From Corythoichthys intestinalis (lineage: Eukaryota > Chordata > Actinopteri > Syngnathiformes > Syngnathidae), in contig NC_080395.1 of assembly GCF_030265065.1 (NCBI RefSeq), positions 7,248,001 through 7,312,000 of the forward strand: a DNA stretch of 64,000 nt, given 5' to 3'. The position numbers were made by a program, and so were the translations under genes. This document shows positions 23,464 through 34,133 of the stretch, piece by piece. A model generated the notes under the pieces. The model did not search any database and was not told where the DNA came from. It saw only the letters and a list, made by a program, of their open reading frames with translations. Every line of letters starts with the position of its first letter. Position 1 is the stretch's first letter.

Positions 23464-25101
23464 TTAATAAGGTTGAGGAGTGGGCGGACAGAGGGGGATT
23501 TAGGTTCTCGGTTGTGAAGACGCAGGCAATATGCTTCTATGGGAGACATAGGGAGGTGGTGTTGTATGGACGAGTAATTGAACAGCTAAAAAGCATGAAG
23601 TTTTTAGGGATGTGGTTTGATGAAAAGCTTACATGGGCACAGCATATAGATAGATTGGAGGAAAAATGTAAAAAGGTCAATAACATATTGAGGTACCTGT
23701 CAGGGAGAGATTGGGGAGCAGCGAGAGCTGCCTTGCTCAACATATATCGGGCGATCATGAGGTCTTCTATAGATTGTGGGTGTATGGCTTATGCCTCGGC
23801 AGCGAACTCCCACCTCAGAAAGCTGGAGGTGCAACAAGCGCACGGTCTCAGAATTTGCAGTGGAGCTTTCAGAACATCCCCAGTCGCAGCAGTGCAGGTG
23901 GAAATGGGGGAGCTCCCTTTAAGACTCAGAAGATTGAAGATTATGCTTGCGTATTGGGTGAATGTAAGGGGCCATGGTGACACACATCCAGTAAAGAAAG
24001 TGCTGATGGACAGTTGGGAGGTCATAAATCGACAGAAGATGACCTTCAGGGAGGTGGGGAACGCAGTGGCAGAACTGGCGGGGCTTAGACAGTTGGAGTT
24101 CAGCAAAACAGTACCAGTGTCCAGTGTTGCGACCTGGCAATTCAGGATGCCAGTGGTAAATTTTGAAATCAGGGAGGTGATCCGGGAGAGGGGAAACCAG
24201 GGTATGGTGGCCGAGGAGTTTCTGGGACGGAGGTATGGGCAACGCGTTATGATATTTACGGACGGGTCGAAGGATCCTGAAACAGGACGTACTGGGGCGG
24301 CGGTACATGTGCCGAGTTACAAGGTGGACATTAAAAAGAGGTGTACAGATCACTTGTCTGTTTATGCAGTGGAAATAATAGCAATTATACTGGCACTTGG
24401 TTGGGTTCAAACCAATGGGATAAAATTGGCAGTGATTGCTTCAGACAGTTGGTTAGCGCTCACGAGTATTTTAACCATGAAGTCCAGTAGACTTGACTTA
24501 GTATTTGAGTTGTACAGGCTACTGTATGAAGCACAGAAAGGTGGGCTCGGGGTGGAGTTTGTGTGGGTCCCGGCGCACGTGGGGATTGAGGGGAAATGAG
24601 GTGGTGGACATCCTGGCCAAGCAATCGCTGAGAGCACCAGGGATAGAAAGGCGGGGCGTCCTGGGTAGAGCGGAAGGGAAATCCATAATTGGGGGCTACA
24701 TACAAAAGAGGTGGCAAGGGTATTGGGAAGCACAAGAAACGGGGAGACATTTGTTCTCAATACAGTCACAGGTGGGTGTGGGATGGAGATTGGGGAGAAG
24801 CAGGAGGGAGGAGGTGGTGTTGAGTCGACTGAGGATAGGGCACACGGGGCTAAATGATTCGTTGCATAGGATAGGAAAACACAAAGATGGGAAATGTAAA
24901 CACTGTGGAGAGCATGAAACGGTTGAACACATTCTAATGGTATGCGGGAAGTATGGGGAGCATAGGGATCGGTTCAGAATGGTGCTGGACCAGGCAGAAG
25001 AGGCATTTGGGGTGCGAAATGTTCTACTGATGAAAAGTGCCAATATTCAAAAAGGGCTAATAAAGTTTCTCAAAGACACAGGGCTGTTTGATAAGATATA
25101 G
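23464..25101 (+). pseudogene. LINE reverse transcriptase part 2, RNase H and CCHC region
   Basis: Continues from KVEEWADRGGFRFSVVKTQA through FLGMWFDEKLTWAQHI (RT thumb). RNase H follows with FTDGSKDPETGRTGAAVH (first D), YAVEIIAIILALGW (E), VIASDSWLAL (D) and FVWVPAHVGIEG with NEVVDILAKQ. One extra base at about 24,596 shifts the frame at GIEG/NEV, producing a stop at 24,597. The rest ends with CKHCGEHETVEHILMVC, a CCHC-like motif, and FLKDTGLFDKI. A single frameshift in this part implies a fairly young copy. RNase H would remove RNA during target-primed reverse transcription. Confidence 0.85.
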
Positions 25102-25317
25102 GAAGAGGGTAATTCATTAGTATTTAATTTGTTTGTTAGTGTTTAATTTATCCAATTTTTTGGTTTAAGTTTTGTCTACACTCTGGGTGTGTTTCACTAG
25201 TCTGTAACTGCCTGATCTCGTGCTGAACCGTCGGTCCAGTAGATGGCGGTAATGCCCCACGGCACCGAAGGGTAAACTGCCAATAAACAGAAAGAAGAAG
25301 AAGAAGACGTAGTTTTC

Positions 25318-25425
25318 AGTGAACCATTGCTCCGGAAGCGCTCTCTCTTTACCTATCTGGGACTTGCCATCCTCTCGTGTTCCCTTCTCCGAAACAAACG
25401 AGCTCATTCAACGTGTTCTCATTGG
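25318..25425 (+). other. Candidate exon 1 of gene B
   Basis: 'gtgaacca.tgctccggaagcg' through 'cattggGTAAGTACC' matches the D locus (47,918-48,017), with a GT donor after 25,425. It begins immediately after the LINE target duplication, so the LINE lies at or just upstream of the transcription start. The exon is probably 5' UTR. Confidence 0.5.
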
Positions 25426-25616
25426 GTAAGTACCAAAATTAAGAATTGAGTGGACTAACACGTCCCATCTTAAAGTTTAGTGGAGGTCGTTTGGCTTTAT
25501 ATTGAAGCTTTCCAGGCTAACTTAACTTTGTTTTTGTTTAGCTTAGCTCGCTAGCTAAGACACGTGAACGCATTTCGATTCCTTTAGCTTAATGCCGCTT
25601 TAAAATTTTGTGCTAG

Positions 25617-25785
25617 GGGGTGGTCGCTCGGTTAACATTAGAGTGATTATATTCAATTGCACGAGACGCTTTTCGACTTGTTTTAAAGGCCAACGCAATC
25701 AAAAACATCAAGCTAAAGAATAGAGACGTCGAAGATGAGAGGAAATCAAGGCCATGAGGAGCAACTGGAAAACAAGAAAATGAGG
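25617..25785 (+). other. Candidate exon 2 of gene B
   Basis: Bounded by a TTTTGTGCTAG acceptor and a GTAAGATC donor, both shared with D (48,206-48,379). It contains ATG at 25,733 opening MRGNQGHEEQLENKKMR, in phase with the downstream exon if splicing uses the AG at 29,930. The copy in D differs by one base and is not open from that ATG, so the start codon is unresolved. Confidence 0.4.
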
Positions 25786-26302
25786 GTAAGATCATGGCAT
25801 GAGTTGTTTTACTTTTAATGCATTTTCAAACTTGCATTGATGTGATCAGTGATTGTGACAAATATAGTATTTAAATGCATTCATGTGCATTTGCCGTGGT
25901 TTAGTACAATAATTTTATTGCACGACCAATTCTTTTTGTCTCATTTTTTCCCCCATGATTTGCCCTCTGCCAGTCGCTGTTTAATCCGGCCGGGAACGAC
26001 TGTGCACGGCCTCGTAGACGCTAGGACTTGGCCCACTCGCCTGGCTCTCAATCGATTCCACTTGTTGCACAAGAAAACAGCGAATCTCATTTAGGGAGTA
26101 TGACGGATTGTAATAGCCTTGTAAAGAGCTTTACAAGTATCGACGAGAACTGAATAATTTTTTTGTTGTTGTTTTGAACTACAGTTCCACACAAACGTTC
26201 ATTGAGATCTCATTTAGCTTAGCAAGTGGAGGCGTGACACCCATTTTTCGAGGGTCCCGAACTTCCAAGAAAGCTCGTTTATCAAGAGCACGTGGTGGTG
26301 AC

Positions 26303-26860
26303 TAGGGATGTCCCGATCCAGGTTTTTGCACTTCCGATCCGATACTGATACAGCCGATACCGATACAACCTATCTGAGCATGTGTTAAAGTTTAGTTATT
26401 TAGCCTCCTTACTTAGTTGTCAGACTCATGTTGAAAAAGGTTTAAGTACTTTTGATAACAACTAGCCAGCTGAATTAGGTGAGTTTGAAAAACACAACGG
26501 TTGGTAACAAGAAACTGACCTGTTCATTCAGTGACAAACACAAAACATTATAAATAACAAACAGAACTGGCATAGTCAGTCAGTAAAACGTGCAAATAAT
26601 ATTTTAAACTCTCTTAAAAAAGCAAACACACCAACAACCTCAGTGGAAAATCCCACAAATCCCCCAAGCTATGAGATGCTTTTAATGTTTCGTGCATTAG
26701 TTATAACAATTGTATAAAAAGCCTCTCAGGTTTAAATCAACAACTATTTCAGTATCAAGTTAACATTTTAAAACAGTAAATAAAATACTCAAGTCCCCAT
26801 TCTGTATCAGCAGCTTTAAACTAAATTCAATTCATTTAATTTTGCGAATCAACTGTTTAA
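26303..26860 (+). mobile_element. hAT MITE fragment (TAGGGATGTCCCGATC end)
   Basis: Left end with 'ccgataccgatac' repeats. The core at about 26,702-26,860 ('tcagtatcaagttaacat', 'agtccccattctgtatcagc', 'gaatcaactg') also occurs in the TAGAGCTGGGAGTC elements at 50,644 and 59,531, which have different ends. The right end is lost at TTAA, where a piggyBac-like block begins. Confidence 0.6.
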
Positions 26861-26881
26861 CCCTTGTGCAGTATTTTTTTT

Positions 26882-28739
26882 TACCCCTCTCGCAGTATTG
26901 GGGATGAATTCTGGCACCCTCTTGAGGGTGTGATAACTAAGTCATTTCTGAATATTTTTTTACTTGCGACATCTCAAAATGATCACTAGCATCAGACCTA
27001 TCCATATGTATATAGTTTTTATTTATTTATTTTGGATGCCCTCTATGGACAATAAAAGCAATAGTGTGCTATGAACAAAACTAACAATGTTGTATGTAAT
27101 ATATAAAAACAAATCCAAGTAGGAATATTTGATATCAGGTCATTAGAGGCTTGAATATGTTCATAAATTATAACATCACATTTTTTTTGGAACTCAACAT
27201 TTTTTTACAATGGCAATTTCAAAATTTTTACCCCTCTCGCAGTATTGGGGATGAATTCTGGCGCCCTCTTGAGGGTGTGATAACTAAGTCATTTCTAAAA
27301 AAATTTTTTACTTGCGACATCTTAAAATGTTCACTAGCATCAGACCTATCCATACATATATAGTTTTTATTTATTTATTCTGAATGCCCTCTATGGACAG
27401 TAAAAGCAATAGTGTGCTTTGAACAAAACTATGTTGTATGAAATACATAAAAACAAATCCAAGTAGGAATATTTGATATCAGGTCATTAGAGCCTTGAAT
27501 ATGTTAATAAATCATAAAATCCAAAAAATTTTGGGAACTCAACATTTTTTGACAATAGCAATTTCAAACTTTTTACCCCTCTCGCAGTATTGGGGATGAA
27601 GTCTGGCGCCCTCTTGAGGGTGTGATAACTAAGTCATTTCTGAATATTTTTTTACTTGCGACATCTCAAAATGTTCACTAGCATCAGACCTATCCATACG
27701 TATATAGTTTTTATTTATTTATTCTGAATGCCCTCTATGGACAATAAAAGCAATAGTGTGCTATGAACAAAACTAACAATGTTGTATGTAATATATAAAA
27801 ACAAATCCAAGTAGGAATATTTGATATCAGGTCATTAGAGCCTTGAATATGTTAATAAATCATAAAATCAAAATTTTTTGGGAACTCAACATTTTTTGAC
27901 AATAGCAATTTCAAAATTTTTACCCCTCTCGCAGTATTGGGGATGAAGTCTGGCGCCCTCTTGAGGGTGTGATAACTAAGTCATTTCTGAATATTTTTTT
28001 ACTTGCGACATCTCAAAATGTTCACTAGCATCAGACCTATCCATACGTATATACTTTTGATTTATTTATTTATTTATTTTGGATGCCCTCTATGGACAAT
28101 AAAAGCAATAGTGTGCTATGAACAAAACTAACAATGTTGTATGTAATATATAAAAACAAATCCAAGTAGGAATATTTGATATCAGGTCATTAGAGCTTTG
28201 AATATGTTAATAAATTATAACATCAAAATTCTTTGGGAATTCAACATTTTTTTGACAATGGCAATTTCCAAATTTTTACCCCTCTCGCAGTATTGGGGAT
28301 GAAGTCTGGCGCCCTCTTGAGGATGTGATAACTAAGTCATTTCTGAATATATTTTTACTTGCGACATCTCAAAATGTTCACTAGCATCAGACCTATCAAT
28401 ACGTATATAGTTTTTATTTATTTATATATTTTATGCCCTCTATGGACAATAAAAGCAATAGTGTGCTATGAACAAAACTAACAACGTTGTATGTAATATA
28501 TAAAAACAAATCCAAGTAGGAATATTTGATATCAGGTCATTAGAGCTTTGAATATGTTAATAAATTATAACATCAAAAATTTTTTGGAACTCAGCATTTT
28601 TTTGACAATGGCAATTTCCAAATTTTTACCCCTCTCGCAGTATTGGGGATGAAGCCTGGCGCCCTCTTGAGGTTTTGATAACTAAGTCATTTCTGCATAT
28701 TTTTTTACTTGTGACATCTGAAAATGAAAAAAAAAAATT
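26882..28739 (+). repeat. Tandem array, ~347-bp unit, 5 copies plus a partial
   Basis: The units begin 'tacccctctcgcagtattgg' at 26,882, 27,229, 27,574, 27,921, 28,277 and 28,627; the spacings are 347, 345, 347, 356 and 350 bp. Each has 'ccctcttgagg.tgtgataac', 'gccctctatggacaataaaag' and 'gaatatttgatatcaggtc'. The last copy is cut after about 113 bp and another start follows at 28,740. Units are highly similar, so the expansion is recent. Confidence 0.9.
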
Positions 28740-28919
28740 TACCCCTCTTGCAGTACTGGAGCAAAAAAGCGCAAAATCCCAACAATAGTTGAGGTTCAAT
28801 AAACAACTGCATTTTGAATTAATTCTCACGGTGCAGTCTCACATCAAACACCTTTTTGCGCCCTGCAGACAAGGTGCTTTGAAGTACATTCAAAGCCGCC
28901 TTCTGCAGACCTCTGCACG

Positions 28920-29130
28920 CAAAAGTACAAGCACACGCACATACGCACACGCTCGGTGACGTGAGAGTGCGCGTGCATGTACAAACGCACACGATTTCTC
29001 CCACTCTCGCGTCATAGAGTCAAACGTCACAAAAGTCAACTCATACTGTCCCATTGAACAAGCAACGTGCGCGTGCGCGCACACACACACCCACATACGC
29101 ACGTGCACACACCCACTCACAAGTTTTCGT
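28920..29130. repeat. CA/CG-rich low-complexity stretch
   Basis: Alternating purine-pyrimidine runs (acacacgcac, gtgcgcgtgcgcgcacacac) that could adopt Z-DNA. No gene. The remainder to 29,689 is non-coding, with poly(T)/A patches. Confidence 0.6.
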
Positions 29131-29940
29131 GAGTCCACACACTGGCCCGTTCGATCAAAGCTCAACATGAAAACTTGTTTTTTTGTTTGTAAGTAAATGC
29201 GTTTGACAATGAGGGATCAATCAAGAAAAATGATAAATAACACTCTAGTGTCCCCTGCTGGATTTTTTGTTTTTAAGATATTCATCCAGGATTCGTTACA
29301 ATCTCGTTTCAGTTGACACCCCGCTGAAGCCATAAATCGTGTAATCGTAGGAAATGCACTTTCACACACCAGGTGGCAGTGCATCAAAAAACATGAAAAA
29401 TTGGGATTTATAATAGGAGTCAATGGGGATGAAAGTTGGCGTTATACTCGCTGCGTCACAAAAAAGTAGGCCCCCCACATATAATAATGACAATACCAAT
29501 TCTGAAATTGTGGATGGTGCCATTTTGAACTTAAACATGTTTTGACATTTTTTGACAATTTTCAGCCCTCTAACTTATTTTTTGATATGCTTTATATATG
29601 ATAATATGTTGAGTAACAAAGCAAAACGATTATGACCGGATTTTTATGACCCTGTCAGTCAAAATGACAGACAACGAAAAAGTCTAGGGCAACCTCTGCT
29701 GTGAGGTAAGATAAGGTAATGTTTATGCAACTAAAACACAAGACAGGTTGAACCCTTCACACTAGGCTGCCGCTAGTTTGAAACAGCCTTTACAATCTAG
29801 ATGGGCTAAAAATCAGATTTTGGCTGCCAGTCTGAACAAGGCCTTAGTGTTGGTTAAAAAATATATACAACATGAAAATCCCGGCGGGAGACTGAACAAA
29901 GCAAATCAGGTGATATTTTTCCATTTCCAGTGTCCTGCAG

Positions 29941-31139
29941 ACGTAACTATGACCGAGCTTCACCCTCAGAGGCACGATCCCATCCGCATTAAACAGGAGG
30001 AGTCGGAGATGCCGTACATCAAACAGGAGGCGGAGCCAGAGACCCCCAGCATTAAAGAAGAAAAACAGGAAAATGAAATCGCCAACATTCCAATAACTGT
30101 CCGTGTGAAGAGTGAAGAAGACGAAGGTCCAAGTGAAAACAGCGGAGCAGCGAAACCTTCGAGCGACGGCTCATTTCAACACCCGACAACAAAAAGAGAG
30201 GGACGATCGCAACCTGACGGTTTGTTAGCGCCGCTCTCGGACAGTGACGACGTAACGTCACACTCTTCTGACTTTAACACTGATGGGGAGGATAAAGACT
30301 TTGACCAAAATGCTTCAAAATCCTTGAACAAGTCATTATTGAAACGAGACACAAAAGCGGTTGGGAAACCATTTAACTGCTCACTTTGTGATAAAACATA
30401 TTCAAAGAGACATCACTTACAAGCACACATGCATGCACACATCGGGAAGACGCCTTTCGTCTGCACATCTTGTGGTAAACAATTTGCGAATAAGGGAAGT
30501 TTAAACACACACACAATGACACACAGTGGAGAGAAGCCTTTTCCCTGCTCTTGTTGCGAAAAAAGATTTTCTCGTAAGCAAGCGTTAGAAGCACACATGC
30601 TTACACACACCGGGGAAAAGCCTTTTCTCTGCACATTATGTGGTAAAACATTCAACCAGAGGGGAAGTTTAAATAGACACACAAGAACACACACGGGGGA
30701 GAAGCCTTTTGTCTGCACATATTGTGGTAAAAGATTCTTCGAGAAAAGAGATTTAATCAATCACACTAAAACACACTCTGGGGAGAAGAAGCCTTTTGTC
30801 TGCACATATTGTGGTGAACGATTCGCCGAAAAGGGACATTTAAATAAACACACAATCATACACACTGGAGAAAAGCTTTTTACCTGCGCGCTTTGTGATA
30901 AAAGATATCTCACGCAGGCAGATTGGAAAATTCACACAATCACACACAACGGAGAGAAGCCTTTCGCCTGCTCTTTTTGCGGTAAAAGATTTTGTCGTAA
31001 GCAAGCGTTAGAAACACACACGCGTACACACACTGGGGAAAAGCCTTTTCTCTGCACATATTGTGGTAAAAGATTCACACAGAAGGTACAATTAATACGT
31101 CACACAAGTGTACACACAGGGGAAAATCCTTTTCCCTGA
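29941..31139 (+). CDS. C2H2 zinc-finger protein, gene B (terminal exon)
   Basis: Likely nuclear DNA-binding regulator, close paralogue of gene D. The acceptor is the AG at 29,939-29,940 (or 29,929-29,930); the first in-frame ATG of this exon is 29,949 (MTELHPQRHDPIRIKQEESE). The N-terminus holds IKQE, IKQE, IKEE and VKSE, followed by an acidic [21 protein letters not shown] spacer (shown in part) and a basic KSLLKRDTK patch. Nine C2H2 fingers follow, starting KPFNCSLCDKTYS and ending KVQLIRHTSVHTGE. The linker between fingers 5 and 6 has an extra Lys (SGEKKPF), as in D. A tenth finger is cut by TGA after NPFP; finger-like sequence continues to about 31,180. A large transposon block separates this exon from its 5' exons. 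Confidence 0.88.
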
Positions 31140-31736
31140 TCAGTTTGTGGTAAAAAATATTTACCCGGAAGGAAGATTTAAACAATCCCGCAAGAAGACA
31201 CACCCGGGTTTCCCCTAGGAATTTTTGAAGCTGTGCTGGTGGACTGCATTGGCGTCGGGTCAGCTTCAACGTGTTGTGCCTTGGCAAAATTGCTTCATAT
31301 CATGAAAAATGAGGGTTTTATTCCAAATATTTTCCCCCCCAAGAACAACCGTAACAAATAGCTATTTGAAATATTTCATTAGCCAGGCTCTCAGCTACGG
31401 CACATGTACGTCAAATGCGTAGCTGATTACAGCTACATTACCCCTGCCATAGACTTCATAACCTTTTGACATGACACGGGATCGCGGCCAATCGGTAGGG
31501 GGCCTATTTTCAAAAACTTAAAATATTTTCAAAACCAAAGCTGCTACCGACCTAAAACCAAAACAGGCTACCTTAGCCATATATGAGTCTCCATGAGCAG
31601 TGGCGTTAAAAAATTTAAAGTCGATCCCTTATAAAATCCTGATTAATTATTTTTTATACAAGTGTAACAAAACTTAAAATGGCTATAAAAGTCTCAGATT
31701 TTACACTAGATGCACAAAATTCGGACATAATCACAT
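31140..31736 (+). other. 3' flank of gene B with a hAT end
   Basis: Begins with a decayed finger (FVGKKYLPGRK-like). At about 31,203 GGGTTTCCCCTAGGAATTTT starts a hAT-like end that recurs inverted at 52,800-52,851. 'agctatttgaaatatt.cattagccaggct' and 'tcaaatgcgtagctgattac' match the 3' flank of gene D (50,550-50,640). No gene is seen in the remainder. Confidence 0.5.
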
Positions 31737-31737
31737 A

Positions 31738-33175
31738 CAGTGGGGCAAATAAGTATTTAGTCAACCACTAATTGTGCAAGTTCTCCGACTTGAAAATATT
31801 AGAGAGGCCTGGAATTGTCAACATGGGTAAACCTCAACCATGACAGACAGAATGTGTGTGTGTGTGTGGGGGGGGGACCCAAAAAATCACATTGTTTGAT
31901 TTTTAAAGAATTTATTTGAAATTCATGATGGAAAATAAGTATTTGGTCAAGACCAAAAGTTCATCTCAATACTTTGTTATGTACGCTTTGTTGGCAATAC
32001 CCGAGGCCAAGCGTTTTCTGTAACTCTTCACAAGCTTTTCACACACTCTTGCTGGTATTTTGGCCCATTCCTCCATGCAGATCTCCTCTAAAGCAGTGAT
32101 GTTTTAGGGCTGTCGTTGGGTAACACAGACTTTCAACTCCCTCCACAGATTTTGAGATCTGGAGACTGGCTAGGCCACTCCAGAACCTTGAAATGCTTCT
32201 TACGAAGCCACTCCTTTGTTGCCCTGGCTGTGTGTTTGGGATCATTGTCATGCTGAAAGACCCAGCCCCGTCTCATCTTCAATGCCCTTGCTGATGGAAG
32301 GAGATTTTCACTCAAAATCTCTCGTTACGTGGCCCCATTCATTCTTTCCTTTACACAAATCAGTCGTCTTGGTCCCTTTCCAGAAAAGCAGCCCCAAAGC
32401 ATGATGTTTCCACCTCCATGCTTCACAGTGGGCATGGTGTTCCTCGGATGCAATTCAGTATACCTTCTCCTCCAAACACGAGAACCTGTGTTTCTACCAA
32501 AAAGTTCTATTTTGGTTTCATCTGACCATAACACATTCTCCCAGTCCTCTTCTGGATCATCCAAATCCTCTCTAGCGAACTGCTGACCAGCCTGGACGTG
32601 TAATGGCTTCAGCAGGGGGACACGTCTGGCAGTGCCGGATTTGAGTCCCTGGCGGCGCATTGTGTTACTGATAGTAGCCTTTGTTACTGTGGTCCCAGCT
32701 CTCTGTAGGTCATTCACTAGGTGGCCCCCGTGTGGTTCTGGGATTTTTGCTCACCATTCTTGTTATCATTTTGACGCCACGGGGTCAGATCTTGCATGGA
32801 GCCCCAGATCGGGGAGATTATCGTTGGTATTGTATGTCTTCCATTTTCTATTAATTGCTCCCACAGTTTATTTCTTTACACCGAGGGAAGAGTTGCAGAA
32901 AACATTTGGCCTCAGTTATTGCCAACATAGGTTACATAACAAAGTATTGAGATGAACTTTTGGTATTGACCAAATACTTATTTTACTTAATACTTATTTT
33001 CCACCATGAATTGCAAATAAATTATTTAAAAATCAAACAATGTTATTTGTTTTGGTTTTTTCCGCATTGTCTCATGGCTGAGGTTTACCCATGTTGACAA
33101 TTACAGGCCTCTTATTTTTTCAAGTAGGAGAACTTGCACAATTGGTGGTTGACTAAATAGTTATTTGCCCCACTG
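31738..33175 (-). mobile_element. Tc1-like transposon with two 3' ends (chimeric)
   Basis: The ends CAGTGGGGCAAATAAGTATT and ATTTGCCCCACTG are flanked by TA. The transposase runs on the minus strand from about 32,870 to 31,970. The right arm (32,880-33,175), which should carry the 5' end, instead carries the 3' end of the transposase gene in + orientation ('aaaacatttggcctca', 'ttattgccaacat', 'acaaagtattgagatgaac'). The terminal inverted repeats are thus extended to about 290 bp. Confidence 0.8.
31969..32875 (-). pseudogene. Tc1 transposase, 5' end lost, frameshifted
   Basis: The minus strand reads [55 protein letters not shown] (first Asp), [20 protein letters not shown] (second Asp), and SQSPDLK. 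After SPDLK a shift removes the usual NPIENLWREL, so the third acidic residue is out of frame. The opening (MAKTKELS) is missing because the 5' arm has been exchanged for an inverted 3' arm. Related to the element at 9111. Confidence 0.8.
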
Positions 33176-33349
33176 TATATAAGTTTTTGACCAAAATGGC
33201 CACTTAATTTTTTTTATTTACTGCAAGTCTTCAACAGCTAAAAAATCACTCAATTTAACATTAGAAACTTAATACTTGCGGAAAACATTATAAAATGTAA
33301 ATAGATTATTAATGAATTCTATATACAATCACAACTCATAGAATAGCCC

Positions 33350-33355
33350 TTTATT
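33350..33355 (-). terminator. Candidate poly(A) signal of the minus-strand gene
   Basis: TTTATT on the + strand is AATAAA on the minus strand, about 215 bp beyond the stop of the candidate gene at 33,570. Other TTTATT-free stretches follow. Position fits but is not proof. Confidence 0.35.
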
Positions 33356-33569
33356 ATCATGATACAGTTATACAATGAAATTGTGGCGCATCCCTTTACA
33401 GTGCAGGATAAGTTAAAATCTCAAAAGTGACGTGCAATTTGAAATCTAAATAAACATACTGTAAAAATAAAATGCGTATGAGATAGTCCTATAATTCAGG
33501 CAGTGCAAATAATCGATGTGGTGTTACCAGGATGTGGGCCTCGTCTTTCAACAATTACATAGCCTTTTT

Positions 33570-34085
33570 CTATGCCTTGCGTTTTCTGGTCACCTCGACT
33601 TGTACAAGTCCCTGTTCCTCGCCATCTCCTTTCTGCCCTCCTCGACTGGGCTCCTTTTCCTGCCGGCCGGCCACTCCAAGGACTTGTTCTTCCTCGCTTC
33701 TGAAGTCACATCCTTGGGGAAGTTCGCACCAAAACACTTGAAGAGGGACCGCCAGGAACTCCAGCAGGGAGTCCCACAGCGACATTCTAAAGGACGCAAT
33801 GTGGGCCATGGGGAGAAATGGCCGCTTGAGACAGCCTGGCTCGTCTCCAGGTCTCCCTTGTCCCCTGTATGATCTCCAGGATGTCGGCTCTGTGTTCCTC
33901 CTTGCCCGTGCGACCGTGTTAGTGTTGACGACCGCCACGATGAGCCAGACTCTCTGCATCACGATCGAAGCGTGCGCCAGCACCTTCTGAGTCAACTTGT
34001 AGCCGGCCTTGACAGACTTGTAGATTTCCCACCTGGCCAGCACCTTCCCGCTCAAGAATCGTGCCGTCCTCATCCTCTCAGGCTC
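33570..34085 (-). CDS. Unidentified protein, last exon (minus strand)
   Basis: Not recognised. A minus-strand acceptor (GTTTTAG/GAGCCTGAG at 34,085) opens EPERMRTARFLSGKVLARWE, IYKSVKAGYKLTQKVLAHAS, IVMQRVWLIVAVVNTNTV, an amphipathic region with a short hydrophobic core. It ends GLVQVEVTRKRKA, stop. After NTNTV the reading becomes Arg/Gly/Pro-rich, while a second frame reads GKEEHRADILEIIQGTRETW and a third reads EARKNKSLEWPAGRK to RNRDLYKSR. Those frames look more protein-like, so one or two frameshifts may be present. GC content is higher than in the surroundings, as expected for coding sequence. It could be a host gene fragment or a pseudogene. Confidence 0.45.
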   Translation of the reverse strand, partial: EPERMRTARFLSGKVLARWEIYKSVKAGYKLTQKVLAHASIVMQRVWLIVAVVNTNTVARARRNTEPTSWRSYRGQGRPGDEPGCLKRPFLPMAHIASFRMSLWDSLLEFLAVPLQVFWCELPQGCDFRSEEEQVLGVAGRQEKEPSRGGQKGDGEEQGLVQVEVTRKRKA

Positions 34086-34133
34086 CTAAAACACATGTTT
34101 GTTTTAGAAAGATAGGTGTTTTGAGTAATCTTT

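Larger units (their letters stand above)
19937..25305 (+). mobile_element. I-like LINE with RNase H, 5'-truncated, in gene B promoter
   Basis: Flanked by a near-perfect 12-bp duplication: GACGTATTTTTC (19,925-19,936) and GACGTAGTTTTC (25,306-25,317). It retains an RT domain, RNase H and a C-terminal CCHC-type motif, and ends AATAAACAGAAAGAAGAAG with a (GAA)n tail. The RT part is split by a TTAA-flanked element (20,537-23,463). RT plus RNase H plus terminal zinc motif fits the I/Nimb group; the group name is inference. Confidence 0.8.
26861..29689. mobile_element. piggyBac-like non-autonomous block (TTAA|CCCTTGTGCAG)
   Basis: TTAA (26,857-26,860) is followed by CCCTTGTGCAGTATT; the far end reads GTCTAGGG (29,689). 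CCC...GGG ends and a TTAA site fit piggyBac, but no TTAA follows the right end and no transposase is present, so this is tentative. It contains the ~347-bp tandem array and a CA-rich stretch. The D locus lacks this block. Confidence 0.35.

Noticed and set aside
26861-29689. Complete piggyBac transposon
   Set aside because: TTAA is present only at the left, the right end GTCTAGGG lacks it, and no transposase frame was found; kept only as a low-confidence block.
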